Assembly: GCF_000725125.1 (NCBI RefSeq)
Contig: NZ_JFCB01000003.1
Coordinates: 186,001 to 250,000 of the forward strand
Length of the DNA: 64,000 nt
Reading direction: 5' to 3'
Origin: Streptomyces toyocaensis
GTDB lineage: Bacteria > Actinomycetota > Actinomycetes > Streptomycetales > Streptomycetaceae
The position numbers and the translations under genes are program-made. Below the pieces are notes generated by a model. The model was not told the DNA's origin. It did no database searches and worked only from the letters and a program-made list of their open reading frames with translations. Shown piece by piece: positions 37,869 to 49,636 of this stretch (positions are counted from its first letter, which is position 1; every line of letters begins with the position of its first letter).

Positions 37869-38160
37869 CGTCTCGGGGGGTCCTGCAGCGGCTGCCTTGC
37901 ACCCGGGACGGCGGGGGGTATGGTGATCTTCGTTGTGCCTCCACAGGCCGCGAAGAATCGCCTCGCGGCAGACGGTCGTGGCAAGGGGGGCCTTGACGAA
38001 CCGCACGCAGCGCGCAATTCTCAGGACGCGTCGTCACAAGGATCCGAATCCGAGGCATGGATCGACGGCAAAGAGGGCAGTATCACGGTGCGTTGAGGGC
38101 AGCGCCTTGTCGCAGGAGATGAGAACAACGAGGGCCTCCACCCGGTCTCGTACACCGAAC

Positions 38161-38189
38161 TGGACATCAGTGTGCCAAGTGGCTACACT
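38161..38189 (+). promoter_or_regulatory. Promoter of rpoB-rpoC
   Basis: TGGACA (38161-38166), 17-bp spacer, TACACT (38184-38189), a strong HrdB-type match. Start near 38196 gives a leader of about 175 nt. Confidence 0.65.
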
Positions 38190-38283
38190 GACCCTTTGCG
38201 CTGCCTGTTAGCTGTCCCCTGCCCGTCACCAGGGGCATACCCTCACTCGAGCACGACGATCAGATGATCTCTGACCTGGGCTT

Positions 38284-38292
38284 TTGTCCACA
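38284..38292 (+). promoter_or_regulatory. Perfect DnaA box in the rpoB leader
   Basis: TTGTCCACA lies about 90 bp downstream of the predicted rpoB start point and 78 bp before the start codon. A single box, so binding would be weaker than for the pair at 21104. Confidence 0.5.
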
Positions 38293-38369
38293 TCCGAGGA
38301 ATCTGTCCCCGTGCACAGTGGGGGGCCGGTACGCGCGTAGTGAGTCCGAGCCCTCGGAAGGACCCCCTC

Positions 38370-41300
38370 TTGGCCGCCTCGCGCAACGCCTCGACCGCGA
38401 ATACGAACAACGGCGCCAGCACCGCCCCGCTGCGCATCTCCTTTGCAAAGATCAAGGAGCCTCTCGAGGTTCCGAACCTGCTCGCGCTGCAGACCGAGAG
38501 CTTCGACTGGCTGCTCGGAAACACCGCCTGGCAGAGTCGGGTCGAGGAGGCTCTCGAGAACGGGCAGGACGTCCCCACCAAGTCCGGTCTGGAGGAGATC
38601 TTCGAAGAGATCTCCCCGATCGAGGACTTCTCCGGGTCGATGTCCCTGACCTTCCGCGACCACCGCTTCGAGCCGCCGAAGAACTCCATCGACGAGTGCA
38701 AGGAGCGCGACTTCACGTACGCGGCCCCGCTCTTCGTCACGGCTGAGTTCACCAACAACGAGACCGGCGAGATCAAGTCCCAGACCGTCTTCATGGGCGA
38801 CTTCCCGCTCATGACGAACAAGGGCACCTTCGTCATCAACGGCACCGAGCGTGTCGTGGTGTCCCAGCTGGTCCGCTCGCCCGGCGTCTACTTCGACTCC
38901 TCCATCGACAAGACCTCCGACAAGGACATCTTCTCCGCCAAGATCATCCCCTCCCGGGGTGCCTGGCTGGAGATGGAGATCGACAAGCGCGACATGGTCG
39001 GTGTGCGCATCGACCGCAAGCGCAAGCAGTCCGTCACCGTCCTCCTGAAGGCGCTCGGCTGGACCACCGAGCAGATCCTCGAGGAGTTCGGCGAGTACGA
39101 GTCCATGCGCGCCACCCTGGAGAAGGACCACACCCAGGGCCAGGACGACGCGCTGCTCGACATCTACCGCAAGCTCCGTCCGGGCGAGCCCCCCACGCGT
39201 GAGGCCGCGCAGACGCTGCTCGAGAACCTGTACTTCAACCCCAAGCGCTACGACCTCGCCAAGGTCGGCCGCTACAAGGTGAACAAGAAGCTCGGCGGGG
39301 ACGAGCCGCTGGACGCCGGCGTGCTCACCACCGACGACATCATCGCCACCATCAAGTACCTGGTGAAGCTGCACGCCGGTGAGACCGAGACGGTCGGCGA
39401 GTCCGGGCGTTCGATCATCGTCGAGACCGACGACATCGACCACTTCGGCAACCGTCGTATCCGCAACGTCGGCGAGCTGATCCAGAACCAGGTCCGTACG
39501 GGTCTCGCCCGTATGGAGCGCGTCGTGCGCGAGCGCATGACCACCCAGGACGTCGAGGCGATCACGCCGCAGACGCTGATCAACATCCGGCCGGTCGTCG
39601 CCTCCATCAAGGAGTTCTTCGGCACCAGCCAGCTGTCCCAGTTCATGGACCAGAACAACCCGCTGTCGGGGCTGACGCACAAGCGTCGTCTGAACGCCCT
39701 CGGCCCGGGTGGTCTGTCCCGTGAGCGGGCCGGCTTCGAGGTCCGTGACGTGCACCCCTCGCACTACGGCCGCATGTGCCCGATCGAGACGCCGGAAGGC
39801 CCGAACATCGGTCTGATCGGTTCGCTCGCCTCCTACGGGCGGATCAACCCGTTCGGCTTCATCGAGACGCCGTACCGCAAGGTCGTCGACGGCCAGGTCA
39901 CCGACGAGGTGGACTACCTGACCGCCGACGAGGAGGACCGCTTCGTCATCGCGCAGGCCAACGCGCCGCTCAACGACGAGATGCGCTTCGTCGAGAACCG
40001 CATCCTGGTCCGCCGCCGCGGCGGCGAGGTCGACTACGTCCCCGGCGACGACGTCGACTACATGGACGTCTCGCCGCGCCAGATGGTGTCGGTCGCGACC
40101 GCCATGATCCCGTTCCTCGAGCACGACGACGCCAACCGTGCCCTCATGGGCGCGAACATGATGCGCCAGGCCGTGCCGCTCATCAAGAGCGAGTCCCCGC
40201 TCGTCGGCACCGGCATGGAGTACCGCTCCGCCGTCGACGCCGGCGACGTGGTCAAGGCCGAGAAGGCGGGTGTGGTCCAGGAGGTCTCCGCGGACTACAT
40301 CACCACCGCCAACGACGACGGCACGTACATCACGTACCGCCTCGCCAAGTTCTCCCGGTCGAACCAGGGAACCTCGGTCAACCAGAAGGTCATCGTCGCC
40401 GAGGGCGACCGGATCATCGAGGGCCAGGTCCTCGCCGACGGTCCGGCCACCCAGAACGGCGAGATGGCGCTCGGCAAGAACCTGCTGGTCGCGTTCATGC
40501 CGTGGGAGGGTCACAACTACGAGGACGCGATCATCCTGTCGCAGCGCCTCGTGCAGGACGACGTCCTCTCCTCGATCCACATCGAGGAGCACGAGGTCGA
40601 CGCCCGTGACACCAAGCTCGGCCCCGAGGAGATCACGCGGGACATCCCGAACGTCTCCGAGGAGGTCCTCGCCGACCTCGACGAGCGCGGCATCATCCGT
40701 ATCGGTGCCGAGGTCATCGCCGGTGACATCCTCGTCGGCAAGGTCACGCCCAAGGGTGAGACCGAGCTGACCCCCGAGGAGCGTCTGCTGCGCGCGATCT
40801 TCGGTGAGAAGGCCCGTGAGGTCCGCGACACCTCGCTGAAGGTGCCGCACGGCGAGACCGGCAAGGTCATCGGTGTGCGCGTCTTCGACCGCGAGGAGGG
40901 CGACGAGCTTCCCCCCGGTGTGAACCAGCTGGTGCGCGTCTACGTCGCGCAGAAGCGCAAGATCACCGACGGTGACAAGCTCGCCGGCCGCCACGGCAAC
41001 AAGGGCGTCATCTCGAAGATCCTGCCCATCGAGGACATGCCGTTCCTCGAGGACGGGACCCCGGTCGACATCATCCTCAACCCGCTGGGTGTGCCGTCCC
41101 GAATGAACCCGGGACAGGTCCTGGAGATCCACCTGGGCTGGCTCGCCAGCCGGGGCTGGGACGTCTCCGGCCTCGCGGAGGAGTGGGCCGAGCGACTCCA
41201 GGCCATCGGCGCCGACCAGGTCGAGCCCGGTACCAACGTCGCCACCCCGGTGTTCGACGGTGCGCGCGAGGACGAGCTCGCGGGCCTCCTCCAGCACACC

Positions 41301-41855
41301 ATCCCGAACCGCGACGGCGAGCGCATGGTGCTTCCGTCCGGCAAGGCGCGGCTGTTCGACGGCCGCTCGGGTGAGCCGTTCCCGGACCCGATCTCCGTCG
41401 GTTACATGTACATCCTGAAGCTGCACCACCTGGTCGACGACAAGCTGCACGCGCGTTCGACCGGTCCGTACTCCATGATCACCCAGCAGCCGCTGGGTGG
41501 TAAGGCTCAGTTCGGTGGCCAGCGGTTCGGCGAGATGGAGGTGTGGGCACTCGAGGCGTACGGCGCCGCCTACGCGCTCCAGGAGCTGCTGACCATCAAG
41601 TCCGACGACGTCACCGGCCGCGTGAAGGTCTACGAGGCCATCGTCAAGGGCGAGAACATCCCCGAGCCCGGCATCCCCGAGTCCTTCAAGGTGCTCATCA
41701 AGGAGATGCAGTCCCTGTGCCTGAACGTGGAGGTGCTGTCCTCGGACGGCATGTCCATCGAGATGCGCGACACCGACGAGGACGTCTTCCGCGCAGCGGA
41801 GGAGCTTGGCATCGACCTGTCCCGGCGCGAGCCGAGCAGCGTCGAAGAGGTCTGA
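38370..41855 (+). CDS. rpoB: DNA-directed RNA polymerase subunit beta
   Basis: 1161 residues, the usual Streptomyces length. The start is the TTG at 38370 ([14 protein letters not shown]), chosen for GGAAGGA seven bases upstream; a GTG at 38340 in frame has no such site. The rifampicin region [20 protein letters not shown] shows normal residues (D, H and S positions as in sensitive strains). Active-site and flap blocks such as [12 protein letters not shown] and [20 protein letters not shown] are intact. Cotranscribed with rpoC, 94 bp downstream. Confidence 0.97.
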   Translation: MAASRNASTANTNNGASTAPLRISFAKIKEPLEVPNLLALQTESFDWLLGNTAWQSRVEEALENGQDVPTKSGLEEIFEEISPIEDFSGSMSLTFRDHRFEPPKNSIDECKERDFTYAAPLFVTAEFTNNETGEIKSQTVFMGDFPLMTNKGTFVINGTERVVVSQLVRSPGVYFDSSIDKTSDKDIFSAKIIPSRGAWLEMEIDKRDMVGVRIDRKRKQSVTVLLKALGWTTEQILEEFGEYESMRATLEKDHTQGQDDALLDIYRKLRPGEPPTREAAQTLLENLYFNPKRYDLAKVGRYKVNKKLGGDEPLDAGVLTTDDIIATIKYLVKLHAGETETVGESGRSIIVETDDIDHFGNRRIRNVGELIQNQVRTGLARMERVVRERMTTQDVEAITPQTLINIRPVVASIKEFFGTSQLSQFMDQNNPLSGLTHKRRLNALGPGGLSRERAGFEVRDVHPSHYGRMCPIETPEGPNIGLIGSLASYGRINPFGFIETPYRKVVDGQVTDEVDYLTADEEDRFVIAQANAPLNDEMRFVENRILVRRRGGEVDYVPGDDVDYMDVSPRQMVSVATAMIPFLEHDDANRALMGANMMRQAVPLIKSESPLVGTGMEYRSAVDAGDVVKAEKAGVVQEVSADYITTANDDGTYITYRLAKFSRSNQGTSVNQKVIVAEGDRIIEGQVLADGPATQNGEMALGKNLLVAFMPWEGHNYEDAIILSQRLVQDDVLSSIHIEEHEVDARDTKLGPEEITRDIPNVSEEVLADLDERGIIRIGAEVIAGDILVGKVTPKGETELTPEERLLRAIFGEKAREVRDTSLKVPHGETGKVIGVRVFDREEGDELPPGVNQLVRVYVAQKRKITDGDKLAGRHGNKGVISKILPIEDMPFLEDGTPVDIILNPLGVPSRMNPGQVLEIHLGWLASRGWDVSGLAEEWAERLQAIGADQVEPGTNVATPVFDGAREDELAGLLQHTIPNRDGERMVLPSGKARLFDGRSGEPFPDPISVGYMYILKLHHLVDDKLHARSTGPYSMITQQPLGGKAQFGGQRFGEMEVWALEAYGAAYALQELLTIKSDDVTGRVKVYEAIVKGENIPEPGIPESFKVLIKEMQSLCLNVEVLSSDGMSIEMRDTDEDVFRAAEELGIDLSRREPSSVEEV

Positions 41856-41949
41856 CGGGAGTCCGGCGGCCTTCCCCGTGAAGGCCGCCGGCCCCAGGAC
41901 CCCCGTTTCAGACCCCATGACTTACAACCCTGAGAGGGATTGACGCATA

Positions 41950-45849
<3,900 letters not shown>

Positions 45850-45865
45850 GCGAGCAGCTTGATCC

Positions 45866-45899
45866 GAGGGGCGGTCACTCCGTACGGGGTGGCCGCCTC
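45866..45899. terminator. Terminator between rpoC and the convergent M48 gene
   Basis: GAGGGGCGGTCACTCC pairs with GGGGTGGCCGCCTC around loop GTAC (one bulge); works for both directions. It marks the left border of the accessory block. Confidence 0.7.
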
Positions 45900-45939
45900 T
45901 CGGCGTGCCGGGCCGCGCTGTCGGCCGGGGCTGGTGCCG

Positions 45940-47304
45940 TCAGCGGGTGGGCTGGAGGTACGGCTGCAGGTGGTGCAGCCGAGTGTAGTAGTCCGGGTGT
46001 GAGGACAGGAGCTTGCTCACCGGCGTCTCGGTGACCGGCACGCCTCCGTTCGCCGCGCTCAGCGCGGCGGTCTGCTGCTGCTCCTGGTGGTGCAGCTTCT
46101 CCAGTACGGCGGCCAGCATCGGGGCGAAGCCGAGCGCTGCGGCGTGCTGGTCGGCGCGCAGCTCGGACCGGCGGCCGACGGCGGCGAGCGCGTACGGCAT
46201 GGCGAGGATCAGCAGCGGCAGGCCGTAGAGGGTGCTGATCGTGGCGAGCGCGATGCCGCCGACGAACAGGCCGAAGAACAGCACGCCGAAGCAGGAGAAC
46301 ACCCGCGACACCCGGAACATGAATCCGGTGACCGCGCGCAGTACCCGCCAGGCGATCCGGCCGGGCTGCGCGTACCAGTAGCCGAGCAGTCCGGACCAGG
46401 CGTGGCCGCCCACGTGGTGGCCCAGCTCGTGGGCCAGGACGGCGGCCAGCTCGCCGTTGGGCAGCTGGTTCATGGCGAACCGGGTGACCCCGACGATGTG
46501 CCCGGCCGCGGCGACCGCGTTGAGGCTGTCGCTGTCCTCGACCCACAGCTCGTAGTTCCGGCCCTCGACGCCCGCGCGGGCGGTGACCTCGCGCCAGACC
46601 GGCTCGATTTTGGCTCTTTCCGCAGGGGTGGGGTAGCGCAGACGGAGCAGATGGCGCGCGAGGGCGCTTTCGGTCGGCCGGTGGAACACGAGCGCGCCGC
46701 TGGCCAGCCAGGCCAGGACGACCAGGACGCCGAATCCGCCGAGCGGGACCGAGATCAGGGCGACGACCACGAGGCTGCAGAGGAAGTTCGGCAGGTAGAG
46801 GAGCAGATTGCCGAAGGCGGTGGCGTCGGTGCGGCGCTGCTGCCCGGAGATGTGGACCCGGCCGCGGTCGGTGCTGATGTGGTGCGGGTGCAGCGGGGAG
46901 TCGGGCGCGGGCGGCGCGGGCGGCGCGGGCGGCGCGGCGGCCTGCGGGTAGGGAGGCTGCGGGGCCGTCGTGCTGTGGGGGTACTGCGGGGTGGTCGGGT
47001 ACTGCGGGGCGGTCGGGTACTGCGGGGCTTGTGGGTACTGCGGGGCGTGGGCGTACTGCGGGGGGTAGGGGTACTGGGGTGGTGGTGCCTGCGGAGCGGT
47101 CTGCTGGGCGTGGGGCGGCGGGTACTGCGGTGTGTGCGGGTACGGCTGCTGAGGGATGCCGGGCCGGGCCCCGGGCGGGGGCTGGGGTGCGGCCTGCTGG
47201 GGGTGGGGCCCCGGGTATCGCGGAGGGACCTGCGCGGTCTGCGGCTCGTGCGGCCGACCGGTCGGCTCGGGGTACTCCGGTGGGGTCGGCGGGGGCTGGG
47301 TCAT
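45940..47304 (-). CDS. M48-family membrane metalloprotease with Pro/Gln/Tyr-rich N-terminal tail
   Basis: 454 residues, ATG start behind GAAGGA. Residues 1-140 are a disordered tail built of APQYP/PQYPT repeats. Then two membrane helices (about 165-210), the M48 protease domain with zinc site H292-E293-x-x-H296 (AVLAHELGHHVGGHAW), further hydrophobic segments (about 330-370) and the ligand region SELRADQHAAALGFAP. It differs from the htpX at 19809. It lies 43 bp after the PycTM-like gene on the same strand, so it may be the last gene of the cyclase operon. Role there is unknown; an HtpX/Ste24-type quality-control or activating protease is possible. Confidence 0.85.
   Translation of the reverse strand: MTQPPPTPPEYPEPTGRPHEPQTAQVPPRYPGPHPQQAAPQPPPGARPGIPQQPYPHTPQYPPPHAQQTAPQAPPPQYPYPPQYAHAPQYPQAPQYPTAPQYPTTPQYPHSTTAPQPPYPQAAAPPAPPAPPAPDSPLHPHHISTDRGRVHISGQQRRTDATAFGNLLLYLPNFLCSLVVVALISVPLGGFGVLVVLAWLASGALVFHRPTESALARHLLRLRYPTPAERAKIEPVWREVTARAGVEGRNYELWVEDSDSLNAVAAAGHIVGVTRFAMNQLPNGELAAVLAHELGHHVGGHAWSGLLGYWYAQPGRIAWRVLRAVTGFMFRVSRVFSCFGVLFFGLFVGGIALATISTLYGLPLLILAMPYALAAVGRRSELRADQHAAALGFAPMLAAVLEKLHHQEQQQTAALSAANGGVPVTETPVSKLLSSHPDYYTRLHHLQPYLQPTR
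46966..47075 (-). repeat. Short tandem repeats encoding APQYP units
   Basis: Units like GGGTACTGCGGGGCGGTC (plus-strand view) recur about every 18-21 bp, encoding PQYP-rich repeats in the tail of the M48 protease. Similar proline-rich tails occur in the SPFH-like and PycTM-like neighbours. Confidence 0.7.
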
Positions 47305-47347
47305 GGTGCGTCCTTCGCTTTCACGTGAGCGGTGGCCGGCCCGTGGG

Positions 47348-47935
47348 TCAGCCGATCAGCAGGGAGGCGGGCAGCAGGAGCGTCCCGGTGCAGAAGGCGA
47401 TCAGGCCGGCGCGGATCCACTGGTGCTTGCGCCAGGCGATCCGGCTCGTCTCCGTGAGCGCCGCCGTGAGACCGGCCACCGGGTCGGCCTCGGTGTCGGC
47501 GAGCGCGGCGTCCAGCCGGCCCGCCCGCACGGCCCGCCGGATGTCCCCGAAGTACGAAAGCGGCTGCCCCTGGACCCACGTCCCGCTGCGGTAGCGGGGC
47601 AGCACGGCCAGGAGCAGCGAGAACAGGGAGAAGGCGAGGGCCGACGTCCCGGCCCACCACACCGCGGCGCCGGCGCCCGAGAGGGTGTCAGGGGACCAGT
47701 TCCGGCCGGCGAGCAGTCCGCTGAAGACACCCGCGGTGATGCCGAGCGCGGCGACCAGGACGGCTGCCTTGCTGTCGGCGCGCGCGATCTCGGTACGCAG
47801 GTCCGCCAACAGCCGCTCGCAAAGCTGCGCGCGTGCCGCCGTGGGCGGTGAGGGGGTGCGCGGGGGCGCCGGATCCGGATCGGGGGTGCCCGTGGTCGCC
47901 GTCGTCGGGGCGGGCACCGGGTCGGTGGCCGTCAC
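47348..47935 (-). CDS. PycTM-like membrane effector (Pycsar effector family)
   Basis: 195 residues from the GTG at 47933-47935, which overlaps the stop of the gene before it by 4 bp. After a Pro/Thr-rich N-terminus (1-35) comes a helix ending in the family mark EIARADSKAAVLVAALG (D54, K56), two membrane helices (about 57-76 and 91-113), the block QGQPLSYFGDIRRA, and a last membrane helix (about 175-194). This arrangement is that of the two-transmembrane Pycsar effectors, which impair the membrane when bound by cCMP or cUMP. The nucleotidyl cyclase two genes upstream fits. Assignment is by pattern recognition; profile comparison was not possible. Confidence 0.72.
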   Translation of the reverse strand: MTATDPVPAPTTATTGTPDPDPAPPRTPSPPTAARAQLCERLLADLRTEIARADSKAAVLVAALGITAGVFSGLLAGRNWSPDTLSGAGAAVWWAGTSALAFSLFSLLLAVLPRYRSGTWVQGQPLSYFGDIRRAVRAGRLDAALADTEADPVAGLTAALTETSRIAWRKHQWIRAGLIAFCTGTLLLPASLLIG

Positions 47936-49623
47936 AGGCCTTCCTCCTGAGCGGTGTCGCCCGGCGGCCGCCCTGCCTCGGCGCGGGCTTCGGCGGAGTG
48001 GCCGGTCGGTGCGGGGGCTTCGCCAGGCGGGGCGGCGTCGTCGGGTTCGGGGGTCGCGGTGGGCGGTGCGGGCTGCTCGGGCGGTGCGGTGGGCGTGGTG
48101 CCGTAGCCCGGCGGCGGCTGCCACGCGGGGGCGGGCGGGGCCCCCGGCATGGGTGGCGGCGTGTAGGGGGCCGACGGGGCTCCAGGCATGGGTGGCGGCG
48201 CGTAGGGGGCCGACGGGGCCGGGACCGCGTAGGGCGGGGTGGGCTGTGCTCCCGGGGTGTACGGGCCGGGGGCCGGGTGCGGAGAGGGGGACGTGTGGCC
48301 AAGGGGCGGCGTGTGGGGCGGGGTGGGCTGTGCTCCCGGTGTGAGGGGACCGGGGGCCGTGGAGGGCGGCGGGAACGTGTGGCCCCCGGGTGGGACGTAG
48401 GGCGTGGTCGGCGGTCCGGGCGGCGTGTACGGCGCCCCGGGCTGGGACGGCACGACCGGACCCCCGCCGCCGCCCGCGCCCGCGGGCGCGGGCGCGGGTG
48501 TGTCCGGGCCGGGAGGGTCCGCCGGGGGGAGCGGGGACGGGTTCTGAGGGACGCCCGGGAGGCGCTGGTTGAGGATGTCGCTGACCGTGCGCAGGGCCAG
48601 CTGCTTGGGTCCCTCCAGCTCGAACCTCTCCGCGCCCTCGCTCCCCAGCAGCTCCTTCACCAGCTCCATCTGCGCCTGGATCATGCGCAGTTGGTCCTCG
48701 CGCATACTGGTCATCACGAGCCGCGAGTCCTCCGGGTGCTGGGCGAGATGGAGCGCCCAGGCCTGCACACCGCCCTGCGACAGATGCCACTGGTAGAACG
48801 CGATCTTCTCCGCCTCGATCTGCTGCAGCTCCAGCATCTGCCGGCCCTGCAGCATCATCTGCTCGTGCTGCCAGCGCTGCTGCTGGAGGGCCAGTTCCTG
48901 CTGGCGGCGCCCGTACTCCATGGCCCGCCCGAGCTGCAGCTCGTCCTGCTGCCGGAACCGCTGGTCCGTCTCGACGTCCACCCGCATGCCCTGCTGCGCC
49001 GTGCGGATCTGCTCGGCCGCCGAGTGGTCGATCGCCTGGAGGCGCTGCTGGTGGTCGATGTTCGCCTGGTCACGGCGCATCCGCAGCGTCCAGGTGACCT
49101 GGAGTCCCGCGGTCGCACCGAGCGGCCCGACGAGCGTGACCGCCCGCAGCAGCTCCCGCTCGGCCGCCCCGCTGTCGGCGATGGCGAAGCCGCGGGTGAC
49201 CGGCCGGGCCGCCTGCTGCAACTCGCCGGTCAGCAGCGCGGGCACGTCCCTGATGCCGCTCGCCACGAACCGCGCGGGGTCCACGACCTGCCAGGAGACG
49301 TCCACCTCCGCCGTGAATTCGAAGGCGTCGTTGTCGCTGGGCAGGGCGAGGGTGTCGGTGAAGGGATGCACGCCCATGTCGATCTCGTACACCGCGGTGT
49401 ACCGGCGGGCCGCGATCTCGCCGCGGCTCGGTCTGGTCGGCGGGGGGTAGGCCTCGTACCCGCCCTTCGGGGTGGAGAAGACGAGGGCGTGGTCGATACG
49501 GACCACGTGCTTCAGGGACAGCTCGAAGCGGGACAGCTGCCGCACGGTGAGCACCGGGTCGATCAGCCGCGTGTGCCGGTCGGCGGGCTGCTGCCACTCG
49601 GGTGGGCGGTGGAAGGAAGGCAT
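47932..49623 (-). CDS. SPFH/band-7-like protein with coiled coil and Pro-rich tail
   Basis: 563 residues, ATG start 13 bases after the preceding stop. Residues about 10-190 resemble an SPFH/prohibitin core (FEFTAEVDVSWQVVDPARFV, then DVPALLTGELQQAARPVTRG). A long Gln/Glu/Arg-rich helix (about 190-330; RRQQELALQQQRWQHEQMML) should form a coiled coil. The last 210 residues are Pro/Gly/Ala with PMPGAP(S/P)AP repeats. No signal peptide or membrane helix is evident, so membrane contact would be indirect. SPFH proteins form large membrane-linked rings; a scaffold for the PycTM-like and M48 membrane proteins encoded next is a reasonable guess. Confidence 0.62.
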   Translation of the reverse strand: MPSFHRPPEWQQPADRHTRLIDPVLTVRQLSRFELSLKHVVRIDHALVFSTPKGGYEAYPPPTRPSRGEIAARRYTAVYEIDMGVHPFTDTLALPSDNDAFEFTAEVDVSWQVVDPARFVASGIRDVPALLTGELQQAARPVTRGFAIADSGAAERELLRAVTLVGPLGATAGLQVTWTLRMRRDQANIDHQQRLQAIDHSAAEQIRTAQQGMRVDVETDQRFRQQDELQLGRAMEYGRRQQELALQQQRWQHEQMMLQGRQMLELQQIEAEKIAFYQWHLSQGGVQAWALHLAQHPEDSRLVMTSMREDQLRMIQAQMELVKELLGSEGAERFELEGPKQLALRTVSDILNQRLPGVPQNPSPLPPADPPGPDTPAPAPAGAGGGGGPVVPSQPGAPYTPPGPPTTPYVPPGGHTFPPPSTAPGPLTPGAQPTPPHTPPLGHTSPSPHPAPGPYTPGAQPTPPYAVPAPSAPYAPPPMPGAPSAPYTPPPMPGAPPAPAWQPPPGYGTTPTAPPEQPAPPTATPEPDDAAPPGEAPAPTGHSAEARAEAGRPPGDTAQEEGL

Positions 49624-49636
49624 GGCGCGTCTTTCG

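Noticed and set aside
39600..39720. Possible rifampicin-resistance changes in rpoB
   Set aside because: The cluster region [20 protein letters not shown] carries the residues of sensitive Streptomyces.
38226..41918. 1230-codon open frame antisense to rpoB
   Set aside because: A GC-rich shadow frame. The plus strand encodes full-length RpoB, and the antisense product is a Val/Leu/Asp/His-rich string with no fold signature.
45940..47304. Second copy of htpX
   Set aside because: It shares the M48 zinc motif, but length, membrane layout and the long APQYP tail differ from the htpX at 19809.
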